NCBI RefSeq assembly: GCF_003072125.1
Contig: NZ_QCYH01000003.1
Coordinates: 193,501-257,500 of the forward strand
DNA: 64,000 nt
Reading direction: 5' to 3'
DNA from: Pelagivirga sediminicola
GTDB lineage: Bacteria; Pseudomonadota; Alphaproteobacteria; Rhodobacterales; Rhodobacteraceae
Each line of letters starts with the position of its first letter. Position 1 is the stretch's first letter. The notes under the pieces are model-generated. The model worked only from the letters and a program-made list of their open reading frames with translations. It was not told the origin of the DNA and did not search any database. Below are positions 23,595-32,598 of the stretch, piece after piece. The translations under genes and the position numbers were made by a program.

Positions 23595-26192
23595 CTACAT
23601 CGCGTCGGACGCGTTCTCCATCAGGAATTCCATGACCAGCGTCGCCTCGTTCTCGTCCAGACCGGCGCGAGGGAACATCGACGGGGTGATGCCCTTCCAT
23701 TGGTTCTGGGTAAAGTGCGACGCTTCGCGCGGGCCGTGGCAGACGGTGCAACGCTCGTAGAAGATCTTCTCGCCCGGTGTGGCATCGGCCAGCAGCGATT
23801 CGGTGATGTCATAGACGCGATCGAGGTCCAGAAGATCCTCGTCGATCTCGGCAAGCTCGTAATCCTCGATGATCTCGGGCTTTTCGTAAGCCATGTTCGG
23901 GCCTTCGGGATCCTCGCATTTGCGCATCTCGCACAGCACCGTGTTGGCCGATGTCGCCTGTGACAGCCCCGAGGACCGCTGCGTCGAGGTCAGGAAGTTG
24001 ACCAGCCCCGAGTTGCAGCGCCCCTTGCTGTCCAGCGACGGCCAGCCGCCCTCGTAGACGGACACGACGCCCGGCATGATGTCATCGGACAGGATCGCAC
24101 CGACGATGATCGTGCCGCGGTCGTTGTAGAGCTCGATCAGATCGCCATCCTCGATGCCGCGCGCCTCGGCGTCCTGCCGGTTGATGCGGGCAGGCTCGCG
24201 GCCCTGGATCTTGTAGAGATCGCGCAGCGTTTCAGACTGGTCCATCTGGCTGTGCAGGCGATACCACGGGTGCGGGCTGACCACGTGCAGCTGTCCCTCC
24301 CTGGCGTTGCCCAGATATTCGTGCTTTTCCATCCAGACCGGCATGCCGGGGCAATCCTCGATCCCCATGAGCTCGATTTCCTCGCAGAACATCTCGATCT
24401 TGCCCGAGCTGGTGTGCAGCGGGTGGTTTTCGGGATCGTTGTAGAAATCGCCGTGACGCACCCATTTACGCGCCTCTTCCGGCACCTCCTGGCGGGCATA
24501 GCCCTTTTCCCAGAACTCCTCGAACGGGACGTCCTTGGACGCGGCCGAGCGCTCGTAGGCTTGCTGGATATGGTCGATCAGCTCATAGCCATCGGTGAAC
24601 TGGGTCCACAGGCCCAGCTTGTCGGCCAGACCCTCGCAGATGTGATAGTCCGACATGCTTTCGCCGACGGGCTCGATCACCTGCTTCATCGCATAGACCT
24701 TGTCGTTGGAATAGGTGCCGCCGATGCTGATGTCGTCGCGCTCCAGCGTCGAGCAGGCCGGCAGCACGATGTCGGCCCAGCGCGTCGCGGCGGTCCACCA
24801 GACATCGACGCTGACGATGTGATCCACCTTCTCCAGCGCGCGGATCAGACGGTTCGTGTCCTGCTGGTGCGACATGAAGTTGTTGCCGGCGTTATAGATC
24901 ATCTTCACGTCCGGATAGGTGCCGGTCATGCCGTTATAGATGAAATCGCCGCCGGGGTTTTCCAGCATCTCGGTGATGCGGCTGGCCGGGCAGATACCCT
25001 TGACCCAGTTGCGGCCCTGGCTGAGGCCGGTGGGCGTGGATTTGCCAGACTGCGGCATGCCGCCCGAGCCATAATGCCACGAGAATCCGACGCCGCCGCC
25101 GGGTTTGCCGATCTGGCCGCAGAGCGCGGAGAAGTTGACGATGGCCCAGTGGGTCATCTCGCCGTGCTGGGCGCGCTGCAGCGACCATGCGCCGGCGATC
25201 TCGGTGCGCTTGGTGGCCAGCAGTTCGGCCAGCTCGCGGATCTTGTCCGCCGGAATGCCGGTGATCTCCTCGGCCCAATCGGGCGTCTTGGGCGTGTCGT
25301 CCCGCTTGCCCTGAACGTATTCGATCCACTGCTCGGAACCGACGGTGTATTTCTCCAGATACTCGCGGTCTTCCAGCCCCTTGTCGAGGACGTGATAGGC
25401 CATCGCGGTGAACAGTGCGACGTCGGTGTTCGGGATGATCTGGACCCAATCGGCATCCAGATACTCGTCCGACGGGGTGCGCTGCGGGTTGATCGAGATG
25501 AACTTGGTTCCCGCATCACGGATCTGCGCCCAAGGGCCGGACATCTGGTGGTCGGCGACGGTATATTCGATGCGGTTGTTCTTGACCGGATCACAGCCGA
25601 CCAGAACGAAAACCTCGGTATTGTCGCGGATGACCTCCCACGCGGTCTGGGCGGAATAAACCTCCATATCGCCGATCACGCGCGGCAGGCTGATCTGGCT
25701 GGCGCCAGCGGACCAGTCGCCCTGGGTGTTGGTGCAGCCGCCGATAAGGTTCAGCAGACGGCCCTGCATCACGTTCGGGCGGAAGTTGCCCGCGTTGGCC
25801 CAGCCGCCATAGGACGAGCTGAAGATCGCCTCGTTGCCGTGATCGGTGGCGGTGTCCAGCAGCGCCTTGGCGGTCAGGCTGAAGGCGGTGTCCCAATCGA
25901 CGCGCACATACGGCTCCTTGCCGCGCAGCTCTGGCTTGGTGTCGCCGGTCTGCCAGTTGTCCAGATAGGATTTGCGCACCATCGGATAGTTGATGCGGCT
26001 TTTGTCATAGGTGCGGTCCTTGACGCCGTACATCAGCATCTCGGTCGGCTTGGCATCCAGCTCGGGGACGGAGTTGACGTTGATCAACTTGCCGTCCTTC
26101 ACCACGGCCTCGAACGGGCCGAAATGGCTGGCGTGGAATATGCGATCCCGCGTGAACGAGTTCGGATCCAGCCCCGCCAGCGCGGCTGTCAG
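23595..26192 (-). CDS. TMAO/DMSO-reductase-type molybdoenzyme with C-terminal heme c motif; start codon unclear
   Basis: About 865 residues of the DMSO reductase family. The fold's molybdopterin segments are clear (GWANAGNFRPNVMQGRLLN; QTAWEVIRDNTEVFVLVGCD; WTAATRWADIVLPACSTLERD), and a Ser in SSSYGGWANAG suits the Ser-ligated TorA/DorA branch. The last 55 residues contain a heme site, CTVCH, as in TorC-like domains. The reading frame has no ATG/GTG/TTG near the expected N-terminus (LTAALAGLDPNSF); I mark a CTG at 26192 that sits inside the upstream gene's stop. No Tat signal is seen, although a heme c domain needs the periplasm. Last gene of the methylamine-type operon; substrate unknown. 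Confidence 0.8.
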   Translation of the reverse strand: MTAALAGLDPNSFTRDRIFHASHFGPFEAVVKDGKLINVNSVPELDAKPTEMLMYGVKDRTYDKSRINYPMVRKSYLDNWQTGDTKPELRGKEPYVRVDWDTAFSLTAKALLDTATDHGNEAIFSSSYGGWANAGNFRPNVMQGRLLNLIGGCTNTQGDWSAGASQISLPRVIGDMEVYSAQTAWEVIRDNTEVFVLVGCDPVKNNRIEYTVADHQMSGPWAQIRDAGTKFISINPQRTPSDEYLDADWVQIIPNTDVALFTAMAYHVLDKGLEDREYLEKYTVGSEQWIEYVQGKRDDTPKTPDWAEEITGIPADKIRELAELLATKRTEIAGAWSLQRAQHGEMTHWAIVNFSALCGQIGKPGGGVGFSWHYGSGGMPQSGKSTPTGLSQGRNWVKGICPASRITEMLENPGGDFIYNGMTGTYPDVKMIYNAGNNFMSHQQDTNRLIRALEKVDHIVSVDVWWTAATRWADIVLPACSTLERDDISIGGTYSNDKVYAMKQVIEPVGESMSDYHICEGLADKLGLWTQFTDGYELIDHIQQAYERSAASKDVPFEEFWEKGYARQEVPEEARKWVRHGDFYNDPENHPLHTSSGKIEMFCEEIELMGIEDCPGMPVWMEKHEYLGNAREGQLHVVSPHPWYRLHSQMDQSETLRDLYKIQGREPARINRQDAEARGIEDGDLIELYNDRGTIIVGAILSDDIMPGVVSVYEGGWPSLDSKGRCNSGLVNFLTSTQRSSGLSQATSANTVLCEMRKCEDPEGPNMAYEKPEIIEDYELAEIDEDLLDLDRVYDITESLLADATPGEKIFYERCTVCHGPREASHFTQNQWKGITPSMFPRAGLDENEATLVMEFLMENASDAM

Positions 26193-28168
26193 ATCTCCAG
26201 CCCGGCCTTGCGACCGTCGAAAATGGCGAATGCCGCATTGCGCGGGGCGCTTGCATCGCCGATCTGCCGGTAGGCCAGCCCGCCCGCCTCCAGATCGTGC
26301 CGCAGGGACGCATCGGCGACGTTCGTCGTGGCCATCACCAGCGTATCGGCCTCGATCATCTGCGCGTCGCCGGTCAGCAGCGACACCACCCGCGCCGCCG
26401 ATCCCGTCCATTCGGCAATCGCCGCATCGGTGACAAACCGCGCGCCCTTCTGCGCCAGCGCGCGGCGCAGCGGCCAGTCGGTCGCCGAGCGTTGCAGCTC
26501 CTTGCCGACCAGCGCGTCGGGCGTGACCAGCGTCACCTCGTGCCCATCCTCGGCCAGTCGCAACGCGGTGCCGCAGCCGCGCCAGTTGCCGCCCTCGTCC
26601 AGCACGATCACGCGGTGGCCGGGGCGCGCGGCGCGCATCATCACATCCTCGGCGGAGACCACGTTGCCATTGGCCAGCCCCGGCAATTCGGGCAGATGCG
26701 GCAGCGCGCGCTGAAACCCGGTTCCGGCGGGCAGCGATCCGGTGGCAAGGATCACGTGACCCGCGCCGAAGGCCGCGATGTCATCCGCGTCCATGTAGCA
26801 GTTGTAGCGCAGATCGACGCCGAGCTGCTCCAACTGGCGCTGATACCAGCCGATCAGATCGGTGATCTGACCGCGCCGCGGCTGAAGCCCTGCAAGGCGG
26901 AACTGACCGCCGATTTCCGGCCCCGCCTCGGCCAGTGTCACGCGATGCCCCCGCTCGGCGGCCACGCGCGCGGCCTCCAATCCCGCCGGACCGCCGCCGA
27001 CGACCAGCACCGACGCGGGCGCGGGGCTGGCGGTAAAGCGATCGCCGCCCCAGAGATATTCGTGCCCGGCCGACGGATTGATCAGGCAGGAGATGTAATA
27101 ATCGCGGCTGCGCCGACCCCAGCATTGCTGATTGCAGGAGATGCAGCCGCGAATATCGTCCTCGCGCCCCGCCTCGGCCTTGGCCACCAGATGCGGATCG
27201 GCGATCTGGCCGCGCACGATCGACACCAGATCCGCCTCATTCGCGCCCAGCACGGTATTGGCGTTCTCCGGCGTGCGAATATGGCTTTCGGCGGTGACAA
27301 GCGCGTTTTTCACCACGCCTTTCAGCATCGCAGCCAGATCGACACCCAGCTTTTCGCCGTAGAGGAAGGTGGGCATCAGCTTGTAGAAATCGAAATAGCC
27401 GCCGCTGCCGCAGGTGACGTAATCCATCAGCCCCTCGGCATCGAGCAGCGATACAATCTCCGTGGTTTCCTCGCGGTCGAGCGCGGCCTTCACATCGGGC
27501 TCGTCATTGACCGCCAAACCGATGATGAAATCGTCGCCACAGGCCGCGCGGATACGCGTCAGCACCTCGCGCGACGCGCGCATGCGGTTCTCAAGGCTGC
27601 CGCCCCACCGATCGGTCCGCTGGTTGGAAAACGGCGTCCAGAACTGATCGAGCAGGCCATGATACGCCGCCCAGACCTCGACCCCGTCAAAGCCCGCCTT
27701 CTGGCAGCGGATCGCGGCCTGAACGAAACCGTCAATGGTTTCCTCGATCTCGGCCTCGCTCATTTCGTGGCTGCCGTCGCTGTCGTGATAGCTGGGCCCG
27801 CCCGAGGGCGACCAATGCGCGTGCCATGAATTGTCGCCGTCGCCATGGGCGCCGATGTGGTAGAGTTGCTGGATCATCACTGTGCCATGGGCATGGCAGG
27901 CCTCGGTGATCTTGCGGAAATGCGGGATGACGTCATCGGTGCCGACGCGGAAATTGCCGCGCGTCAGCACGGCGGCAGGGTGCACGGCCATCGGCTCGAC
28001 CACGATCATGGCGGCGCCGCCGATCGCGCGCTCCTCGTAATAGGCCAGATGCTGGGCGCCGGGCAGGCCATTGTCGGCCATGTTGGCGGTGTGCGCGCCA
28101 AAGACGACGCGGTTCTTCAGCGTCTTGTGGCGCAGGCGAACCGGCTTGACCACGTGATCGAAACTCAT
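26189..28168 (-). CDS. TMADH/Old-Yellow-Enzyme-type FMN-FAD oxidoreductase (second of two)
   Basis: A 659-residue protein: an N-terminal TIM barrel of the Old Yellow Enzyme family (LKNRVVFGAHTANMADNGLP, FDGVEVWAAYHGLLDQFW, GRIADPH-like GQIADPHLVAKA), a [4Fe-4S] segment (CISCNQQCWGR with another Cys later) and C-terminal dinucleotide folds (VLVVGGGPAGLEAARVAAERGH). This architecture is that of trimethylamine dehydrogenase, dimethylglycine and N-methylproline demethylases. It overlaps the ProC-like gene by four bases upstream and the molybdoenzyme downstream. Likely removes a methyl group or oxidises an amine; the substrate cannot be read from sequence. Confidence 0.87.
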   Translation of the reverse strand: MSFDHVVKPVRLRHKTLKNRVVFGAHTANMADNGLPGAQHLAYYEERAIGGAAMIVVEPMAVHPAAVLTRGNFRVGTDDVIPHFRKITEACHAHGTVMIQQLYHIGAHGDGDNSWHAHWSPSGGPSYHDSDGSHEMSEAEIEETIDGFVQAAIRCQKAGFDGVEVWAAYHGLLDQFWTPFSNQRTDRWGGSLENRMRASREVLTRIRAACGDDFIIGLAVNDEPDVKAALDREETTEIVSLLDAEGLMDYVTCGSGGYFDFYKLMPTFLYGEKLGVDLAAMLKGVVKNALVTAESHIRTPENANTVLGANEADLVSIVRGQIADPHLVAKAEAGREDDIRGCISCNQQCWGRRSRDYYISCLINPSAGHEYLWGGDRFTASPAPASVLVVGGGPAGLEAARVAAERGHRVTLAEAGPEIGGQFRLAGLQPRRGQITDLIGWYQRQLEQLGVDLRYNCYMDADDIAAFGAGHVILATGSLPAGTGFQRALPHLPELPGLANGNVVSAEDVMMRAARPGHRVIVLDEGGNWRGCGTALRLAEDGHEVTLVTPDALVGKELQRSATDWPLRRALAQKGARFVTDAAIAEWTGSAARVVSLLTGDAQMIEADTLVMATTNVADASLRHDLEAGGLAYRQIGDASAPRNAAFAIFDGRKAGLEI

Positions 28169-28896
28169 GCGCCGCGCTCCAGATTGTCCAGCCCTTCGGT
28201 CAGCGCGCCGCCCATGCCGCTGTCTGTCATGTGCTCGCGCAACCGCTGGTTATAGCCGCCGGGCGTGTTCAGCGCGGCAAGCAAGGTCGCGCAGTCCGAT
28301 CCCATCAGGCTGGAGCCGACCAGCGCGCGCAAGAACGCCTCGCCCTGCGCCCGGTCCTCTACCCGCGTGCCCAGCCAGTCGGCCGCGTCCGCCACTAGGC
28401 GCACGGCGGGCGACAGCACCGCCTGCGCGCAATTATAGGCGGCAAGCTCGGCCTCCGAGCTCAGCGCAAAGATCGTGTTGCGCGCGCCGAACAGCTCTTG
28501 CAGCAAATCCGTATCGCCATAGCCCAAGGCAGGCGAGCCGCCTTGCGCGATGCCTGGAAACGGGATCATCACCGCTGCCGCCTGCGCCGGAAGGGCCATC
28601 TGCGCGACGCGCTCCAGCGGGCAATCGGCCATCAGCGAAATCACGCGCTGATCCGCGCGAAACGTCAGCGGAGCGAGGATTTCCGCCGCCGCATTCGCCA
28701 TCAGTCCAAGGAAGATCACGTCGCTGCGATCCAGCACCGCCTGATTGTCGTGCACGGTGACATTGTCAAACATCTGCGCCAGCCGCGCGGACTGCACCGC
28801 GCTGCGCCGCGACACCGCGATGTCGTGCCCGTCCCCAGCGATCCCCTCCACCACCGCCGAGGCGATGGTGCCGGTGCCGATGACCCCGATGCGCAT
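28165..28896 (-). CDS. Pyrroline-5-carboxylate reductase-like (ProC family) protein
   Basis: A 243-residue NAD(P)-binding protein starting MRIGVIGTGTIASAVVEGI, the Rossmann signature of ProC, with a helical C-terminal domain (LVGSSLMGSDCATLLAALNTPGGYNQRLREH) that contains the NTPGG motif near the ProC active site. Placed in an operon with betaine- or amine-type flavoproteins, it may reduce a cyclic imine such as pyrroline carboxylate formed from a proline derivative, rather than serve housekeeping proline synthesis. It starts one base after the previous stop and overlaps the next gene. Confidence 0.85.
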   Translation of the reverse strand: MRIGVIGTGTIASAVVEGIAGDGHDIAVSRRSAVQSARLAQMFDNVTVHDNQAVLDRSDVIFLGLMANAAAEILAPLTFRADQRVISLMADCPLERVAQMALPAQAAAVMIPFPGIAQGGSPALGYGDTDLLQELFGARNTIFALSSEAELAAYNCAQAVLSPAVRLVADAADWLGTRVEDRAQGEAFLRALVGSSLMGSDCATLLAALNTPGGYNQRLREHMTDSGMGGALTEGLDNLERGA

Positions 28897-28897
28897 G

Positions 28898-30943
28898 TCA
28901 GATATCCTTGAGCAGCCGCAGCGCGTCGTAGATCGCCGCATGGGTATTGCGCGCCGACACCGCATCGCCGATGCGGAACAGCTGGAACCGGCCGTCCGGG
29001 TTGCGCACAACCGTCTGGGGCCGCCCCTCGATCAACGCCTCATGATCCAGCGCGCCGCCGTTCGTGGACAGGTCGCGCAACTCGAAATAGAGATCGTCCA
29101 GCGGCAGGGTGCCATAGTTGACGACCACCTGATCGTACTGGGCTTCCTCTTTCAGATCGCTGTAATCGGTGCCGATCGTCGCGGTCAGCTTGTTGCCATC
29201 CCGCGCGACGCCCAAAAGGCGGCGGGTGACGGTGAATGTCACCCCCTTGCCCTGTAGGCTGCGCATATAGGGGACCAGATTCATTGCCATGATGTCCGGG
29301 GCAAAGACGCGATCGGGGGTCATCACCTCGACCGTCGCGCCCGCCTCCACCGCCATTTCGGCGGCCTGAAGCGCGGGGTGGTCGCCGCTCTCGTCATAGA
29401 TCAGGATGTTCTCGGCGGGTTTCACGTCGCCCGAGATGATGTCCCACGCGGTGACGACATGCGGCGCTTCCCGGCCCTTCTCGAACAGCTCGGTGTTGGG
29501 CAGCCCGCCGGTGGCGATGATGACAACATCGGGGTTCAGCGCGGTGACGTCATCCGCCTCGGCGAAGGTGTTGAAATGAAAGGTCACGTCGCGCGCGGCG
29601 CATTGTGCCATGCGCCAGTCGATGATGCCGATCATCTCCCGGCGGCGCTTGCTTTGCGCCGTCAGGCGGATCTGGCCGCCGGGGTCGGCGGCGGCCTCGA
29701 ACACGGTCACGTCATGGCCGCGCTCGGCAGCGACGCGCGCGGCTTCAAGGCCGCCGGGGCCGGCACCGACGATCACCACTTTCTTGCGGGTGTCCGCAGG
29801 AGCGATGTCATGCGGCATGGTCAGCTCGCGGCCCGTCGCGGCGTTATGAATGCACAGCGCATCGCCGGCCTGATAGATCCGGTCAAGGCAGAAGGTGGCG
29901 CCGACGCAGGGGCGGATATCCTCCTCGCGGCCCTCGATGATCTTGCGGACGATATGCGGATCGGCCATATGCGCGCGGGTCATGCCGACCATGTCCAGCA
30001 GGCCATCGGCAACGGCATGGCGGGCGGTCGCCACATCGGGGATGCGCGCAGCGTGGAAGGTGGGCATGCCGGTGGCCTTGCGCACCTCGCCCGCGAAATC
30101 GAGGTGTGGCGCGCTGGCCATGCCCTGCACCGGGATGACGTCGGTCATGGCCGGATCGGTATGGATGCGGCCCCGGATCACGTTGAGGAAGTCGACCAGG
30201 CCGGACTTGGCGAGGCGCTTGGAAATCTCGATGCCCTCGGCGGCATCAATGCCGCCCTTCTGCACCTCATCGGCGGTATAGCGCAGGCCGAGGATGAAAT
30301 CGTCGCCCACCCGCTTGCGGATCGCCTCCAGCACATCCATCGGGAAACGCAGCCGATTTTCCAGCGTATCGGCGCCATACGGCCCGGTCAGGTCGTTGGT
30401 CAGCGGCGACCACAGCTGATCGAGCAGATGGCCATAGCACTGGATCTCGATCCCGTCCATGCCGCCGGCCTTCATCCGCTCGGCGGCATCGGCGAAATCG
30501 TTGATGATCCGCTCGATATCCCAATCCTCCAGCAGCTTGGGAAAGGCGCGATGCGCCGGTTCGCGGTGCTTGGTAGAGGATACTGACGGCAGCCAGTCAC
30601 CCTTGTTCCAGTTCGTGCGGCGACCCAGATGGGTCAGCTGGATCATCACCGCGCAGCCATGTTCGTGGCAGCCATCTGTCAGTTTCTGGATCCACGGCAC
30701 CACCTCGTCCTTGTAGGCCAGCACGTTGTTGAACACCGGCGGGCTGTCCTTGCTGACAGCGGCCGACCCGGCGGTCATGGCCAGCGCAACGCCCGCCTTG
30801 GCCCGCTCGGCGTGGTAGGCGGCATAGCGCTCTTTCGGCATGCCATCCTCGGGATAGGCAGGCTCGTGACTGGTGGTCATGATGCGGTTTTTCAGCGTCA
30901 GATGCTTCAGCTGATAGGGCTGCAAGAGGGGGTCTTTGGTCAT
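28898..30943 (-). CDS. TMADH/Old-Yellow-Enzyme-type FMN-FAD oxidoreductase (first of two)
   Basis: A 681-residue flavoprotein with the same barrel plus dinucleotide-domain layout as its downstream paralogue (LKNRIMTTSHEPAYPEDGMP; MDGIEIQCYGHLLDQLWSPL; VVIVGAGPGGLEAARVAAERG). The iron-sulfur segment reads CVGATFCLDRIYQAGDALC; compared with the CxxCxxC of trimethylamine dehydrogenase, the second Cys is Ala. Known relatives include dimethylglycine demethylase DgcA and N-methylproline demethylase StcD, which may share this change; I cannot check. It follows the MttB gene by nine bases. Confidence 0.87.
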   Translation of the reverse strand: MTKDPLLQPYQLKHLTLKNRIMTTSHEPAYPEDGMPKERYAAYHAERAKAGVALAMTAGSAAVSKDSPPVFNNVLAYKDEVVPWIQKLTDGCHEHGCAVMIQLTHLGRRTNWNKGDWLPSVSSTKHREPAHRAFPKLLEDWDIERIINDFADAAERMKAGGMDGIEIQCYGHLLDQLWSPLTNDLTGPYGADTLENRLRFPMDVLEAIRKRVGDDFILGLRYTADEVQKGGIDAAEGIEISKRLAKSGLVDFLNVIRGRIHTDPAMTDVIPVQGMASAPHLDFAGEVRKATGMPTFHAARIPDVATARHAVADGLLDMVGMTRAHMADPHIVRKIIEGREEDIRPCVGATFCLDRIYQAGDALCIHNAATGRELTMPHDIAPADTRKKVVIVGAGPGGLEAARVAAERGHDVTVFEAAADPGGQIRLTAQSKRRREMIGIIDWRMAQCAARDVTFHFNTFAEADDVTALNPDVVIIATGGLPNTELFEKGREAPHVVTAWDIISGDVKPAENILIYDESGDHPALQAAEMAVEAGATVEVMTPDRVFAPDIMAMNLVPYMRSLQGKGVTFTVTRRLLGVARDGNKLTATIGTDYSDLKEEAQYDQVVVNYGTLPLDDLYFELRDLSTNGGALDHEALIEGRPQTVVRNPDGRFQLFRIGDAVSARNTHAAIYDALRLLKDI

Positions 30944-30952
30944 GCCTTTTCC

Positions 30953-32518
30953 TTAATACCAAGCGTCCGGCATCGACGCCTTGCGCCGAGCCATGAAATC
31001 CTGAAGCGCCGCGTCGATGCCGGGGTCCAGCGGCGGCGCCTCGTAAGTGTTCAGTTGCGCCTTCCAGCGGGTATTGGCGCGGGTGGCGGCGTCGATCCCG
31101 CCCTGTTCGTCCCACGTCTCCCACGGCTGGTTGTCGTCCAGCGCGCTGTCGTAATAGGCGCTCTGATAGTGACGCAGAACGTGGGCGGTGGAGAACAGAT
31201 GCTCGCCCGGACCCTTTTCGGCCAGCGCATCGAAGGCCAGCGTATCATCGTCCACGCTGATGCCTTTCAGATAGGCGTGCAGCATGCCGCACAGATCGGT
31301 GTCCATCATGAATTTCTCATAGGACATCGACAAAAGCCCGTCGAGGAATCCGGCGGAGTGCAAGATGTAATTGGCGCCGCATTGCACCGCCGACATCATC
31401 GACATCATGCTTTGCTGCATCGCCTGCGCATCGGGCAGCTTCGACGTGCTGAAATTGCCGGCGCAGCGCAGCGGCAGGTTTGCCCGGCGTGCCAGTTGCC
31501 CCATCACCAGCGATCCCAGCGCAGGCTCCGGCGTGCCGAAGGTGGGCGAGCCGGAGCGCAGCGACATTGACGACAGGAACGATCCTAGCACCACAGGCGC
31601 GCCGGGGCGCACCAGCTGCGTCAGCGCGCAGGAGGTCATGGACTCGGCCAGGCACTGCGCCACCGATCCGGCCATTGTCAGCGGCGACACCGCCCCGCCC
31701 AGAAGGAACGGCAGGTGGATCGAGCCCTGGTTCGCGGCGGCATAGGCGCGGATGCCCCGCGTGGTGACGCCGTCCAGAACCAGCGGCGACGTGGTGTTGA
31801 AATTGCCCATGATGACGCAGTTTGCATCGACGAAACCATCGCCAAACAGAATGCGGCACATCTCGATACTGTCCTCGGCCCGCTCGGGCGCGGTGATCGA
31901 GCCAAGAAAGCCCCGGTCGGAATAGCGGATATGGGAATACACCATGTCCAGATGGCGCTTGTTGACGGCGATATCGGTCGGCTCGCAAATGGTGCCGCCG
32001 GAATGGTGCAGCCACGGGCTGGACTGCGCGAGTTTTACGAAATTGCGGAAATCCTCGATCGTGCCGTAGCGGCGCCCCTTGTCCAGATCCATCACGAAGG
32101 GCGAGCCGTAAGCCGGTGCAAAGACCACCGCATCGCCGCCGATCTCGACATTGCGGGCCGGACTGCGGGCGTGCTGGGTAAAGCGGGCTGGCGCGGTTTT
32201 CAGGATCTCGCGGATCATGCCGGGCGCGAATTTCAGCCTCCACGCGTCGCGGCCCAGTTCGGTTACCTCGGCCCCTGCCTCGCGAAAGAGGCGCACCGCC
32301 TCCGGATCCTCGCGGAATTCCATGCCGATTTCGGCCAAGATGCGGCCCGCCGTCACCTCTATCTTTTGCAGCGCGTCCTCGCCCAGCAGGTCATAAGGGG
32401 GGATGCCGCGCGTGATGAACGGCACCTCCAGATGAGGGTTCTGGCCAGGGGCGCCACTGCGCGGCTCGCCGCCGCGCGGGCGCCTGCGTGGCTTGCGTCC
32501 TTCGTCAACCAGGTTCAT
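30953..32518 (-). CDS. MttB-superfamily (trimethylamine methyltransferase-like) protein, non-pyrrolysine
   Basis: A 521-residue TIM-barrel methyltransferase-like protein of the MttB superfamily (VVFAPAYGSPFVMDLDKG; GGTICEPTDIAVNKRHLDM; GAVSPLTMAGSVAQCLAESM; GTPEPALGSLVMGQLARR). The frame has no internal UAG, so it belongs to the non-pyrrolysine members, which demethylate quaternary amines such as glycine betaine, proline betaine or carnitine in the cases studied. These need a corrinoid protein; none is in this window. First gene of the operon, divergent from a TetR regulator across a palindrome. Confidence 0.88.
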   Translation of the reverse strand: MNLVDEGRKPRRRPRGGEPRSGAPGQNPHLEVPFITRGIPPYDLLGEDALQKIEVTAGRILAEIGMEFREDPEAVRLFREAGAEVTELGRDAWRLKFAPGMIREILKTAPARFTQHARSPARNVEIGGDAVVFAPAYGSPFVMDLDKGRRYGTIEDFRNFVKLAQSSPWLHHSGGTICEPTDIAVNKRHLDMVYSHIRYSDRGFLGSITAPERAEDSIEMCRILFGDGFVDANCVIMGNFNTTSPLVLDGVTTRGIRAYAAANQGSIHLPFLLGGAVSPLTMAGSVAQCLAESMTSCALTQLVRPGAPVVLGSFLSSMSLRSGSPTFGTPEPALGSLVMGQLARRANLPLRCAGNFSTSKLPDAQAMQQSMMSMMSAVQCGANYILHSAGFLDGLLSMSYEKFMMDTDLCGMLHAYLKGISVDDDTLAFDALAEKGPGEHLFSTAHVLRHYQSAYYDSALDDNQPWETWDEQGGIDAATRANTRWKAQLNTYEAPPLDPGIDAALQDFMARRKASMPDAWY

Positions 32519-32562
32519 GTGGCTATCCCCGACTCAGCTCTGCTGACACGACTGTCCAGAGA

Positions 32563-32580
32563 ATTGACATACCTGTCAAT
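32563..32580. promoter_or_regulatory. Likely TetR operator
   Basis: ATTGACATACCTGTCAAT is a perfect 7-4-7 inverted repeat in the 80-base gap between the MttB gene and tetR. It starts 45 bases from the MttB start and ends 18 bases from the TetR start, ideal for control of both. TTGACA within it could also serve as a -35 element. Confidence 0.7.
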
Positions 32581-32598
32581 AAATTCGATCCTGCCGGG

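Noticed and set aside
24252-26273. 673-codon plus-strand frame opposite the molybdoenzyme
   Set aside because: Antisense shadow of a well-defined protein; high-GC third positions keep it open.
30953-32518. Pyrrolysine-containing MttB
   Set aside because: The frame is continuous with no in-frame TAG, so it is a non-pyrrolysine member.
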